From Pyrus communis (lineage: Eukaryota; Streptophyta; Magnoliopsida; Rosales; Rosaceae): DNA of 64,000 nucleotides. A model generated the notes under the pieces. The model saw nothing but the letters and a program-made list of their open reading frames with translations. It was not told where the DNA came from and ran no database searches. This document shows positions 35,263 through 47,234 of this stretch, one piece after another. Location of the stretch: assembly GCF_963583255.1 (NCBI RefSeq), contig NC_084817.1, positions 10,546,121-10,610,120 on the forward strand, written 5' to 3'. Each line of letters begins with the position of its first letter. Position 1 is the stretch's first letter. Made by a program: the position numbers and the translations under genes.

Positions 35263-38200
35263 ATGAGAGGGCTAGCTTTTTTGTTGTCGGTGCTGTTGTT
35301 TGCCACTTGCCACTCAGCCTTCTCCCTCATCGATGGTAAGCTTTTTATATCACAAAATTTCCATTTAATTATTTATATAATGTTTTTTTAGAGGTTTATT
35401 AAAAAAATCAAATTAAAATCTGCATTTTATGTGTCGGTTAGTTGTTCTTTTTAAAAATTCTTGGTCTTTCTCCTTACAAAACTGAAGTGTTGGTTCTTGA
35501 ATTTTGAATCGAATTTCAGTTTTGGTTATTTAACTACAAATTCGTAAGTATTGGTCACAAAACTTGTTATAATGATAGTTTTTTAGTAGCTCTGTTAGAA
35601 TTTTCATCCAAAAAATACTATGTTTTATGAGAACATAAAGAAGAGGGAATTCTAGCGAAATTATCCAAAGAGACTTGTGCTTCACATTATGACAAATTTA
35701 GGAACTTATGTTCACAAAATTTTAATTTACAGGCCAAAACTCTAATTGGACTAAAATTAATGAATTAAGCAAAAAATTTCAGTATATCAAGGTTATGTAT
35801 GAACGTTATGTTAAAAAGACCAAAATGGCCTAGTACTTAAGCATAAGTTCATCTCTTGAAGACTTGGATGGAGGGTGCTTTGGTCTACTCACATGGTCAT
35901 AGACTCATAGAATAAGAAGGGTCACTGGAACTGAAGTTTCAATCCACCTAGCTGCTGAAGATTTTCAGTATTTTTTTCTGTTGGTAGAAATTTGAATTCC
36001 TTGAGGGGTAAATTTGTCATTTCATTTCTCTTCAGAGTCTTCTCATTTTCTGAGCCGTGGCAGCCTTTAATTTATCTATAGAGGATTTTGGATTTCCTCG
36101 GATCTCTAGGAGTGAATGTTTGGGCGGTTGTGATTAATATATATTCTGTGTAGGTACCCAATTACTTACTAGCTCTGCAGAGTGCACAGGAACCTCACAT
36201 GCGTGCCACTGTTACAAGCACAGTAGATCCCACTAGATTTGTATAACATCAAATTTAGGGAGGCAGATGGTCCGCGCTCTTGTTTGAATACCCTTTCTAT
36301 TTTTTTTCTATTTGTACGGTTACGGTTAAGTGATATCAATATTTTATATTTTTATTACCTTTTATCTTATTAATTTTATAAAAAAATCAATATAAAATGT
36401 TAACATAACTTAATCGTAACCGTACAAAATAGAAGAGAATGAAAAATGCATCTAAATAGAAGGGCAGACAATCTGCCTCTCAAATTTAGAGTAGTGTTGT
36501 TGAGCATCTATTTTTACTTTTCAGATGCTTTTTTGTATTTTTAATTGTCCAATCGAATAACTTAAAAAAAAAACTAAAAAGTAGAACAATTAACAAAATA
36601 AGATCAGTAGATTAAAAGTATTTATTTTTTTGTACTCTGTCGTACTTTTGGAGCCCAACAAGATTTTCCGCGTTCGTTCGGTTATAGTTTTATCATATAG
36701 TTTCATGTACACGTATTACTTATATGTCACATGAGTCATACTCTTGTACCATATTCTATGTTTGCTTGTTTGCTCAGAAGTAGACATGCATGTATACTTC
36801 TACATGTCAATCGCTGTTTAACACGTGTCATTTTTTCCGTTTTGTATTGTATTTTTAGTGAGTTATTTCAGCATATATGTCAGATTATGATTATTGCGAT
36901 AAGAATGGTTTCTTCCCTAAAACATTGTAATCCAATAATGCAGGTTACTTAGAAAATGGCAATTTTGAGCTATCCCCTAAGCCATCAGACCTCAAGGGTT
37001 CCGAAGTGATTGGCCGCTATGCCATACCAAAGTGGGAGATTTCTGGGTTTGTGGAGTACATTAAGTCAGGCCAAAAGCAAGGGGACATGTTGCTGGTTGT
37101 CCCTGAGGGGGCCTATGCAGTTAGGCTCGGAAATGAGGCCTCGATTAAGCAGAGCATTAAAGTGATTAAGGGATTATACTACTCAATCACTTTTAGCGCA
37201 GCCAGGACCTGTGCTCAAGAGGAACGTTTGAACATTTCCGTGGCACCGGACTCTGGAGTGCTGCCTATCCAAACAGTGTATAGCAGCAATGGTTGGGATT
37301 CATATGCTTGGGCGTTTCAGGCGGATTATGAGACAATTGAGTTTGTTTTGCATAACCCCGGCGTCGAGGAGGATCCGGCTTGCGGGCCTCTAATCGATTC
37401 GGTCGCCTTCCGGACTTTGTACCCTCCTCGAGCAACCAACAGTAAGTTCTCTCAGCAAATATTTGGCACGTTATGTTTCGAAATCTCAATTTAACACTGC
37501 ATATTCAAATTCGCCGATTAAATTGATAATCTAATAATATAATATTTGATAGTGTAATTGCTTAATATAGGTGACCTAGCTACATAAAATGAGATATTCT
37601 TATGTCCATCTTAAGATAAAAATGGGGTCCTCTTATTAGGAAGGACCACACTATTTGTATAGTTGTATGGAGCCACTGTTTCACCTCCATTTGAAAACCA
37701 ACACGATTCTCTTTGGATCATTTTGGTGAGGATGTTGTGAATTCGTGAATCGTACATTGTGCGATCAATTTTTGTTAAATGCTTTTTGTGTTTAAATTTT
37801 AAATAAAAATATTTAAAATAATTTCTAATTTTACGATATATGATGAACGGATTCCTAATATCTTCATAAAGAAAATTTGACAGAATCCCGATTCATTTAA
37901 AAAGGCTAAAAAATTCTGAGCTGTGGATGCAATTATTTGATGACAAATGTCCTCTTTGGGTATGCAGCACCTGTCCCTCTGCCTAAGTTTTTGGCATGCG
38001 TGACATCAAATAGGAAAATCTTTTTTTTTATTTCGGTTAACAAATTAGGTAAATCTTGGCTATTCTCAGTAACTTCATAGATCTCTTATTTCCATTTAAT
38101 TTCAATGTCATGGCTCATTAACAATGCTCATTTATTAGTTGGGTCCAAAACCCCATGAGAGTGAAAGATTTTCCAGAAGCGAAAGATTTCCAATGAGTTT

Positions 38201-39180
38201 TGAACATTAACACATACGTCATTTGTTATTATACAAATTGACGGATTTTTGAAAAAAAACAAACTTTCCTTTATTTGTATAATATCATGTGATGTATGTT
38301 CTGTCCGATATTACAAGTCGAGGCTGGCAATTTAAACCTCGCATGTAATAATCAACTCTAGAAAGCAAATCTCATAATTAAAGCTGGTGCAGTGCCTACT
38401 TTTTGGGTCACATTGTCTTGGACATACACAGCCGGCCATGACCCTCTTTCTCATGCTGTATTAAAATTGTAGGGTCTATTAAGTCTCTCCCCATCGTACA
38501 TTGATGCATGCATAATTTAAGTGTACAAAGTTGGAAAAACATTGTATTGGTAGATTTACTGTAGAGTTAAGTAAATTATGACAAATTAACATGATTAATG
38601 GTCTAGATTTACAATCTGGTCAATAATTACCTAATAATCCACCTCTACTGCAGAGAACTTGATCAAAAACGCCGGATTCGAAGAAGGTCCATACGTGTTC
38701 CCAAACGCATCTTGGGGAGTCCTAATCCCACCAAACATAGAAGATGACCACTCTCCATTACCAGGCTGGATGGTGGAGTCCCTCAAAGCAGTGAAGTACA
38801 TCGACTCGGGCCACTTCTCAGTCCCGGAAGGCAAAAGAGCGGTCGAACTTGTGGCCGGAAAAGAAAGCGCAATCGCCCAAGTTGTCCGAACCATCCCCGG
38901 AAAAACCTATGTGCTCTCGTTCTCAGTAGGAGATGCAAGCAACTCATGCGAAGGCTCCTTGATCGTGGAGGCATTTGCAGGGAAGAGCACTGTGAAAGTG
39001 CCTTATGAGTCCAAGGGCAAAGGCGGGTTTAAGCGAGCTGTGCTCAAATTCGTGGCGGTTTCGACCCGGACACGTGTCATGTTTCTAAGCACATATTACA
39101 CCATGAGGAGTGATGATTTATCTTCTCTGTGTGGACCTGTGCTTGATGATGTGAAGCTGTTGAGCCTTCGGAAACCCTAG
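35263..39180 (+). CDS. DUF642 cell-wall protein (BIIDXI/TEB type)
   Basis: A secreted plant protein of the DUF642 family, which binds the cell wall and is linked in Arabidopsis to pectin methylesterase activity, germination and development. Exons 35263-35335, 36944-37441 and 38654-39180, with introns of 1608 and 1212 bp (GT..AG), join in frame to 365 residues, the usual family length. Residues 1-23 form a signal peptide (MRGLAFLLSVLLFATCHS..). Two tandem galactose-binding-like halves follow: the first with NGNFE, WEISGFVEYIKSGQKQGDM, VPEGAYAVRLGNEASIKQ and CGPLIDSVA; the second with NAGFEEGPY, SWGVLIPPN, LPGWMVESLKAVKYID, VPEGKRAVELVAGKESAIAQ and CGPVLDDVKLLS. The start is the only ATG giving a signal peptide joined in frame. 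A MITE sits in intron 1. Intact. Confidence 0.95.
36259..36479. mobile_element. 221-bp MITE in DUF642 intron 1
   Basis: Inverted ends GGAGGCAGATGGTC and GACAATCTGCCTC, with long imperfect arms sharing TTGTACGGTTACG.TTAAGT. Flanks TCAAATTTAG are exact (36249-36258 and 36480-36489), which fits a 9- or 10-bp target duplication of Mutator type. Confidence 0.82.
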
Positions 39181-40300
39181 ACAATGAGCGCCAATTTGGT
39201 AAATACAAATTGGGTTGGAGCTAGGGTTTGGAATTTGATAATATGAATGTGAGGAAATGATATACAATGAATGAGGTCGCATAATTTGGGTTATATGATG
39301 ATGGTGATGAACTTTTGGTTCATTTTTTAAAAGAAGATTAGCGGCGGGATTAGCGTGTACAATTATAGTTTAATTTTTATGAATGGTTTATGTACTTTCA
39401 TGAGCAAAATAAATGAGAAAATAATGATATTTAGTTATTTTCAAAACAAAAGGAATTCAAAACCATTATAGAAAATTGCAAGTGATAAATTGTTTTAGTG
39501 TATAACACATTTCTCTTCAACCCATTCAATTCCATGAGTTCTGGATTTAAACCCTCGTTCTTTCGCGTCATGTAGCTTAGATAGTAGTATCGTTTATAAT
39601 AAAGAAAAAAATTCAAAGAATTTTTCTTTATTGTATAAGGTCTGAGAACGTGTTTCTCAACTATTTTTGTGCTTTGTTAAGGTGAATTTTTTTAGGCACT
39701 TGTGAGTCCAAAAGGCACAACCAAATCCCTGAAAAACCAAGAATTAGAATAATTAGGAAGGAGTCAGTTTGATACCCCTTCCTTCTCATTCTTATTCACT
39801 AGACTTTTTTTTTTTTTTTTTTTTTTGGGGGGGGGGGTGGGGGGGGTGGGGTGGGGTGGGGTTGTTATGTTCACGACTTCTTTGATTCAAAAGTCAAAAT
39901 GCCAAAAGCTTTAACTTCCTATAATCTTAATTCTATGTGTATATAGTGATGGGTAGGATCCTAAACAGTTCAAAAGTAATAATCCACGACGTAATAACAA
40001 CATTATTTGGAATATTTAAACTTAATTTTTATTAGAATGTAAATATTTAACTTAAAATCAATTGATAATAAAAAATAAAGACCCAAATTATATGCTCCGT
40101 ACGCAAATCATTTTTTTGATACGTGACTACTTTCGGCAGCCTCTGGCCCTCAAACAACCCCAAAAAAAAAAATATCACTAGAGCGCGTCAATACAAACAA
40201 ATGCATCAAACCCATGAACCAATGCTAGAAACTCGAACATATTGAACAAATAAATGAGACTTGGAAAGCAATTTTTCATGATAAAAAATGTCACACTTTA
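39181..40300. other. DUF642 3' UTR and spacer to the Ran gene
   Basis: A possible poly-A signal AAAATAAATGAG lies at about 39406. The rest is A/T-rich and noncoding except the homopolymer block listed separately. Confidence 0.5.
39805..39862. repeat. Poly-T / poly-G block with G4 potential
   Basis: 22 T are followed by about 35 nearly pure G with single T interruptions (repeated GGGGT). At least four G-runs of four or more in direct succession could fold as a G-quadruplex. Confidence 0.9.
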
Positions 40301-40304
40301 CGCC

Positions 40305-40324
40305 AGCCCAAGCCCAACAGCCCA
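40305..40324 (-). promoter_or_regulatory. Three site II-type elements upstream of Ran
   Basis: AGCCCA occurs at 40305-40310, 40311-40316 and 40319-40324, i.e. three TGGGCT motifs on the minus strand within 20 bp. Site II (TGGGCY) elements with telo-boxes are established in plant genes active in dividing cells. Confidence 0.6.
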
Positions 40325-40512
40325 ACAGCTCAACATCCCAATTCAATCTTTCAAAACGGGTCCGACAAAACCCGGTACAGTCCAAAAGGTCAAACGGATC
40401 CCACTACGTGTCAATCAAATCTCATTTTAGTGTAACAATCGGACGGTCCAGAGCGCTGCGTCACGTTGAAGCTAACATAAGGAAGTACTAGGGTCTCTGA
40501 AAAGGCTCCGAC

Positions 40513-40526
40513 TATATAAACCCTAA
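40513..40526 (+). promoter_or_regulatory. TATA box overlapping a telo-box (Ran promoter)
   Basis: TATATAAA (40513-40520) runs into AAACCCTAA (40518-40526), a telo-box, 85-98 bp upstream of the start codon and followed by a C/T-rich leader. This combination is common in plant translation and cell-proliferation genes. Confidence 0.7.
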
Positions 40527-40610
40527 ACAAATCTCGCCCCGTTCCCTCTCTCTCCCCCTCACTCGTTCTGCTCTCTTCTGCGCCACTCAAAGTGTCGGAC
40601 CAAGACGCAA

Positions 40611-43003
40611 ATGGTAAGTCCTCACATTTTTTCTCGGGAAATTTTCTGTTCGTTTCCTTTGATCTTCGTATTGTGTGTTTGGCTGCAGAGAAAACCGGTT
40701 TTTGACTAATTTTTTTAAATTTTTTTGGTGAAATTTTGCAGGCTTTGCCGAATCAGCAGACCGTGGATTACCCGAGCTTCAAGCTCGTCATTGTCGGCGA
40801 TGGTGGAACAGGTCTACTTTTTATATTCTCTCCCGATTCATGATCTGCTTGGTTTCTGTGAAAATTTTCGTTTTTTGAATTTTTTAAGTTTGTTATTTGT
40901 TTGGACAATTCGTTTGGTTTCTGAACTCAAATGAACAAAATGCAAACTCTTTTGCTCGGAAAATATGGAGTTTGAATTTAATTTTGGTTAAAGAGTTGAA
41001 TTTGATGTAGCAGTTGTAGATACATAAATTATTTATTTGAGAGCTTGACCTAAATGGTAGACATGAAGTTTGGATTTTTGAGTGATTAGGTAGTTATAGG
41101 GTGATTTCCGATGACGTTACCTCAAAATCGATTAGGGCAATGGAAATGAACTAAAGTACATCTAAACTTGTTGCTTCTCTAGAAATTGTTTACCGGCGTT
41201 TCGGTTCTTGGACCTTGTTACGGTTGTTCAAATGAAAATGCGGCTTAAATTTTATGTTTGGTGGTTTGATGCTGTCTTGGTATGATGGGGTTGCTGGTAT
41301 TAGTAATTTGTTTATAATGATGTGGTGTTTCCCTGATTGAAACTTCTGTCGATGCAGGAAAGACAACCTTTGTGAAGAGACATCTTACTGGTGAATTTGA
41401 GAAGAAATATGAACGTAAGTATCTTGCGTACTGCTTTTCCCTTTTGATTTGTCTTTGGTTTATTGACTGTTCACTTTCCATTTTGTGATCTATGGAACTC
41501 ATTCGCATTCTTGTTTAATGGACAGCAACTATTGGTGTGGAGGTTCATCCATTGGACTTTTTCACTAACTGTGGAAAAATTCGATTCTACTGCTGGGATA
41601 CAGCTGGGCAAGAGAAGTTCGGAGGTCTTAGAGATGGATACTAGTGAGTTTTTTATTGTAGTCTTAAATTTCTGGCTGAAGTTTGTTATCAAACTTGTTT
41701 GCATTTGGTTTTTTTTTTTTTTTTTTTTTTTTTGGCTGTGTTTAGAGCACAAGTATTCTGCTTTCTAAATTCTTGTCAGCGTTAATTGCTACTAAGATTT
41801 GGTTTGTTATTGGATCAGTCAAGTCTAAAGCTGGTGCTTATCCTTGTATAGTGCTATGTTGATTTTCAAGTCGAATGATGGACATGCTTCAATCTTCATT
41901 GAGATATGATAATGCAAATTTGGATGACGAAACCTTTGTTTTATGGATTATGACTAAGATTAGTTTCTTCCAACCTTGTTGAAAGGATTTTTTTATGTAT
42001 TTATGCTTTATAGCTTTTAGCATTCAGGCCACTTCTGTAGTTCCATTCCTAGTGGATGCAGGAAGGTTTTATAGTTATTGCTCACCATGCGTATGTCGAT
42101 TGTGCTCCCCAAAATGTGATATTTTCGTACTTTGATTTTGAATTACGTTGTTGTGCAGTATCCATGGGCAATGTGCTATTATCATGTTTGATGTTACTGC
42201 TCGGTTGACATACAAGAATGTTCCCACATGGCACAGGGATCTTTGCAGGTGTGCTGGCAAAGTTATCTTTATTTGTTATTGCATGTATTTCTCTCAATGA
42301 GGTTTTGGGTTTTGGTATTTGACTTTTTGGGTTCTCGTGTTTTGAATTCCAGGGTCTGTGAAAACATACCGATTGTTCTTTGTGGAAACAAGGTTGATGT
42401 CAAGAACAGGCAGGTCAAGGCAAAGCAAGTTACTTTCCACAGGAAGAAGAATCTTCAGTACTATGAGATATCAGCTAAGAGCAATTATAACTTCGAGAAG
42501 CCTTTCTTGTACCTCGCCAGAAAGCTTGCAGGGTAAAATCTTTTAAGTCGTGAATAGGTGTAATTTTCTTGTGACTTTTTGATGTGCAGTTGAAGTTACT
42601 GAAAGTGCTGCTTGTTGCAGGGACCCTAACTTACATTTTGTTGAATCCCCTGCCTTGGCTCCTCCAGAAGTGCACATTGATCTTGCTGCACAACAACAGT
42701 AAGCCTTCTTTCGTACCCAAATTTTCTTAGGTTCTCTCTCTCTCCACACCCACCCCGCCCTCCCCCCACCCCACACATTTAGGCACACATCTAATGCAAC
42801 AAGGAATATAAAGCCTTATAAAAAGGCAAATAGTTTATGATTGAACTCGACGTATTAGTGTTTACTGCTTTTTTGTTAGTTTGTTTTGCAAACGGTAAGG
42901 ACCTTACATTAGATATTGTCATTGATAATACAGGCACGAGGCTGAGCTTGCTGCAGCTGCTAGCCAGCCCCTTCCCGATGATGATGATGAAGCATTCGAG
43001 TAG
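40611..43003 (+). CDS. RAN: GTP-binding nuclear protein Ran
   Basis: The small GTPase that drives nucleocytoplasmic transport and helps spindle and nuclear envelope assembly, working with RCC1-type exchange factors, RanGAP and importins/exportins. Eight coding exons: 40611-40613 (ATG alone), 40742-40811, 41358-41414, 41526-41643, 42159-42248, 42353-42532, 42621-42698 and 42934-43003; all introns GT..AG, joined in frame to 221 residues, exactly the plant Ran length. Visible motifs: P-loop GDGGTGKTT (about 20-28), switch [27 protein letters not shown], the SAK motif in [14 protein letters not shown], and the acidic tail DDDDEAFE that takes the place of a lipidated C-terminus. Promoter has TATA, telo-box and site II motifs. 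Splitting after the ATG codon is a known arrangement in plant Ran genes as I recall. Intact. Confidence 0.97.
41711..41733. repeat. Poly-T tract in Ran intron
   Basis: A run of over 20 T in the intron after exon 4. Confidence 0.9.
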
Positions 43004-43664
43004 ATGTGGAAGTTGTCATCTGGTTGAGAGTTACCTTAGTATTATTCGTGGGTCCTCGGACCTTTTCTTTTGTTTTTCTGAAACTGCTGGTATTGTTGTT
43101 TGTAAGTGTTGATTTTCCTGGTCAATTGAGGATGTGAATTGGAGAATGCCATGTTTTGATGTTTTCCATGTATGATTTTATGTTGAACTGGCTTCCTATC
43201 AGCCGTTTTCCTACACTTTGTCCAGTCTATGTTATGCAGTGGCGTTCTATTTAGCCCATGTTTTTATGAAAATTATATGGAAGGTGTTGTAGGATTCGTA
43301 GCCATTAGATATTGGGCATTTGCATCTTTGATCAAAGGTTTAACAGTTAAAAACTCGTATAGAAACCTAAGAGCACATTAAAGAATTTCACTTTTTTGCC
43401 CTTTAATGTGGGGATCATAAGCTTGGTGAATGCGGCGTTGGTAGAAACAAAATTGGAAAAGAAAAGTCGGAGAAGAAGAGTTGTCATAGGCATAATTGAT
43501 TTTTCAATATTTAGTGAGGGTAATGTTGGTACCTATTATACCAACCTCATGAAGTGGCCCAATGAAAGTAGTCCACTCGTCCTATCAAACCTCTCTCAAA
43601 CACTTGCTAGCTATGTAGTCAATCACTTATCGATATTGACACAAGTGGAAATATTAATATGCAA
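43004..43664. other. Ran 3' UTR and spacer
   Basis: No coding region recognised. A 91-codon frame at 43396-43671 has no similarity and runs into a MITE. Confidence 0.5.
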
Positions 43665-43672
43665 TTTATGAA

Positions 43673-43793
43673 GGGAATTGTTATTAGCATTCTAAAAATC
43701 TTATTCTATGTTCCTTACAAGTGTATTTGTCTTTCTAATTATAGAAAGTTTGGAATGCCAAATGAGATTTTTGGAGTGCTAATAACAATTCCC
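43673..43793. mobile_element. 121-bp MITE, perfect 8-bp TSD
   Basis: Ends GGGAATTGTTATTAGCA and its close inverse (AGTGCTAATAACAATTCCC), flanked by exact TTTATGAA (43665-43672 and 43794-43801). The 8-bp duplication fits hAT. Confidence 0.88.
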
Positions 43794-43879
43794 TTTATGA
43801 AAATATCGATGAATATATCAATATTAGTTGCTTTTGACGGAAATTATGGAAATTTGTAATGGAGTGAATATATCAACTT

Positions 43880-46445
43880 ATTTAGATTTAGCTGAAATTA
43901 GAAGGAAAATTCTTAGAAAAGTTCAAAATATGCAATGAATTATGGCAATATAAAGTGAAGTAAAGTGCTGCCTTCGTTCTGCACTCTGGACTGTCTGCGG
44001 AGAGTGTATGTGTCCCATTGACTAAGTAATCCACAATGGGGCATTGCCAGCTCGGGTTTGTGTTGACTTGTGCCACCTCGGCTGCTAGTTCCGTCTCTAT
44101 GCTCGGTTTCCCAAGTACTTGAACGGAATGGAACGTCTGAACTGATGATCCGAAGTGGAGCGTTGACCTACTAGGGCATCCACGTGAGCATTCTATGCTT
44201 ATGGAACCTGCGTGAGGGTGTAGTTTGAAACACCGTGAGCTGCTCTCGTACATTCTCCAGGTACTGCGCTATCTTAGGAGGTTTTGCTGCGTACTCCCCT
44301 ACTGTTTGGTTGGTTATTAGCAGAGAATCAAAATGGAATGCAAGTTTCTTCACCGTCAAGTTTTTTGACATTCGAAGGCCTGCTAATAGGACTTCATACT
44401 CTACTTCGTTGTTGGATGCTTTGAAGCCTAGAGTGGTCGCCCACTCAAGCATCAAACCGTTTGGGGTGACAAGAACTAGACCTGCTTCTGAGCCCTTGTA
44501 GTTGGATGACCATCGACGTGTAAACGCCAGAAATCTCCTATAGATGGGGCTGGTGCGGCTACGGCATGCTTAGTTGCCTCTAGGGAGTTTCTCGGTTAAG
44601 TTATTGCGTCATAAGATTGGGAGCAAATTCCACTATGAAATCCACTAATGCTTGGGCCTTTATCGTCATAAGAGGTCAGTAAACTAAGTCGTATTGGCTA
44701 AGTTTCAACGCCCATTTCATCATTCGTTGAGAAGGGCCTGGACTATGCGTGATCACAAAGGATATTGGGTCATGACGATAATCGTATACGCCTGAAATTC
44801 TGATGAGCTTTTGAGCTACAACAACTAATGTTAAAATTAAGTTCTCGATCTTCGGATATCTGGGTTCTACATTTAGAAGTCTAGAATACAAGCAGTTGGG
44901 CCCCAAATTTTCTCGTATAAGGGCAGAGCTCACTGGTACTTTTGATATTGCCAGATAGATGCATTGTTAGGTTTTGGCTCGTCAATTAGTGTCCTTTTTT
45001 GTTTAGGATTGTTTTACGGAAAAAAGGGTGCACCAATTCTTCTCCTAAAAGGGCTAGGAAAGAATCTTAGTTTCCTTATTCAATTTAGATTAGAAATCCT
45101 AGAAGTCTATTTGGAATTGGAAAGGAAGTCTAATTTCCTATTCCACTTAGAATAGGAATTATAATCTGTAAAGGATATGTAAACTGCACCCTATGCCTAT
45201 AAATAGGGTGCGTCAAGGCTTAAATTTTAGAGAGAAAAACTGTGGCAATCGAGACAAGTGAGAGAGATTAGTTCTAGGGTTTGCAAAAGTTTTGCAATCT
45301 CTATTATTAATCAAAGGAGCGGTGATTTCTTTGCCTAGAGAAATCACAATTGGACGTAGGCAAAAGTTCAGCCGAACCAGTATAAGTCTTGCGTGTTTCT
45401 AAGTTTTCTATATTTGCTAGTTTAGTCTATTGCCGTTGGTTACATTAAAAAACAAGGTCTAGTGTGCAATTTTTCAACATGTATAAGTCCTCTGCTACTT
45501 CTGATTTGAATAGTAGCGGAGGCGCTTTCTCGCACTCGTCGTCCTACTTGTCTCGATGCGCCTTCTTGATTGCCTTGAAAAAGGGCTTGCATCGATTGGT
45601 GGACTGTGAGAGGAACGGTTGAGTGCAGCTGCTCGTCTGGTCAGACTCTGGATCTTCTTCAAGGTAGTGGGTCATATCCATGATCGCTTGGATCTGCTTC
45701 GGGTGTGCTTCAATTCCTCACTGAGTCACTAGGTACCCTAAGAATTTGCCTGAGGATACTCCAAACGTGCACTTGGTAGGTTTGAGCTTCATCTTGTACT
45801 CCCTAAGGACGTTGAATGTTTTCGCTAAGTTGCCGTTTTGGTATGACAGCTGCTTGCCTTTCACCATGATGTCGTCGACGTTGACCTTCATGGTTACTCC
45901 ATTTTGTTTCTTGAACATCATGTTAACCAGTCGTTGGTAAGTTGCTCATGTGTTATTGAGGCCAAAAGGCATGACTTTATAGTAGTAGGTGCCTTGTTAG
46001 ATCACGAACGCGATCTTTTCTTTGTTAGGCTCGTGCGTCGCAATCTGATTGTAGCTTGAGCATGTGTCCAAGAAACTAAGCAGTTGGTTCCCTAAAGTTG
46101 AGTCCACTAGTAGGTCGATCCAGGGAACTGGATAAGGATCTTTAGGGCATGCCTTGTTGAGGTCGGTGTATTGCACATAAACTCTGCATTTGCCTTTTTT
46201 TTTTTTGTTTTTTTTTTTCATCACTATCATGACGTTGGGCATCCATGCTGAGTGCGCCACTCGTATGATGAATCGGGCCTCCAATAGCTTGTCAATCTCC
46301 ATCTGAATGATCGTCACTCGATCGGGTGCGAAATGTCATATTTTATGGATTATTGGTTTGGTGGGGGTTCGATGTGCATCATATGGCAAGCTATCTCGGG
46401 ATCGATGTCGGGCATGTCAGAAAGTGATCATGTGAAAATGTCACT
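43880..46445 (-). pseudogene. Ty3/gypsy pol remnant (RT, RNase H)
   Basis: On the minus strand from high coordinates: a DMPDIDPEIACHM-like segment that precedes the RT, then RT with TDLNKACPKDPYPVPWIDLLVD, LLSFLDTCSSYNQI, VNVDDIMVK (degenerate YVDDMIVK) and TKCTFGVSSGKFLGYLVTQ; then the RT connection RYPKIENLILTLVV and QRMMKWALKLSQYDLVY; then RNase H with LEWATTLGFKASNNEVEYE and AGLRMSKNLTVKKLA; then a QVNTNPSWQCPIVDYLVNGT spacer segment. Order and motifs are those of plant gypsy polyproteins. Frameshifts and stops make it non-functional, and it is interrupted by the solo LTR at 44965-45479. No LTRs of its own were recognised at either end. Confidence 0.88.
44965..45479 (+). mobile_element. 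515-bp solo LTR nested in the gypsy remnant
   Basis: Starts TGTTAGGTTTTGG and ends TTTTTCAACA. Flanks TGCAT (44960-44964) and TGTAT (45480-45484) form a 5-bp duplication with one mismatch. A TATAAATA at 45198-45205 followed by an R/U5-like region supports LTR identity in plus orientation. It lies between the RT and RNase H remnants of the older gypsy element. Confidence 0.82.
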
Positions 46446-47230
46446 TTTTCCTTAAGGAATGATGTATTGGTACAAATGTAAATGGAAATGGAATGATGAC
46501 TATATCTTATATACTCTTATACCAAATCTTTCACCGATTCCTGATAAGAGTATTTTTCTTTTTAAAATATAGAAATTTGGAGTTAACAACTAAATTTCTG
46601 GAGCACCAATACAAAGAAATTTATTTAAAATTTATATTAAAAAATAACTTTTAATAAACTATCACGACCTAATAAATAAGCTATAGATAAAGCACCATAA
46701 TAGAACATGGTTGTCCATAAAACTTTTTTGAACCAAGAGACCCATAAGAAATTACCCAAAATCTTGCAGGTCAAACCAAACCTAAGACCGAAAGAGAAAA
46801 AAAAAAAAACCCATCACCAACCAAAATCCACTTCACCCATTTCTATGTGTAGTGTGTTTGACTCAGCACACCTTCAACTTCCAACCACACTCCCTTAATG
46901 TCGAACCCCACCTGAAAAAAATTGAACCGAGTAGTACTGAACCTTTGGGTATCCAGAATCAAACAACTACCGGAACTCGGTAAGAGGATCGGGACCACGA
47001 AGCCATTTCTTCGGTGATACCAAATGGTTGATTTGATTGGCCGTTTGATTTTATGAACGTCTGGGAAGGTTCTCAGTGAGATGGATTTATATTTTTCAAT
47101 TGAAATATATGTGGGCGTTTGATTTGATTGAGATTAGATCTCAATCGCTCATAAAAATATAAACATTTCTCACTTAAAACCAAGCCCTCTACTCAACGAC
47201 TCTGACACTCTCTTGTGACTCCGATCCTCT
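46446..47230. other. Intergenic, no gene seen
   Basis: A/T-rich, with a poly-A at 46798-46810. A possible weak inverted-repeat element at 46455-46620 is not resolved. Confidence 0.5.
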
Positions 47231-47234
47231 TGGT

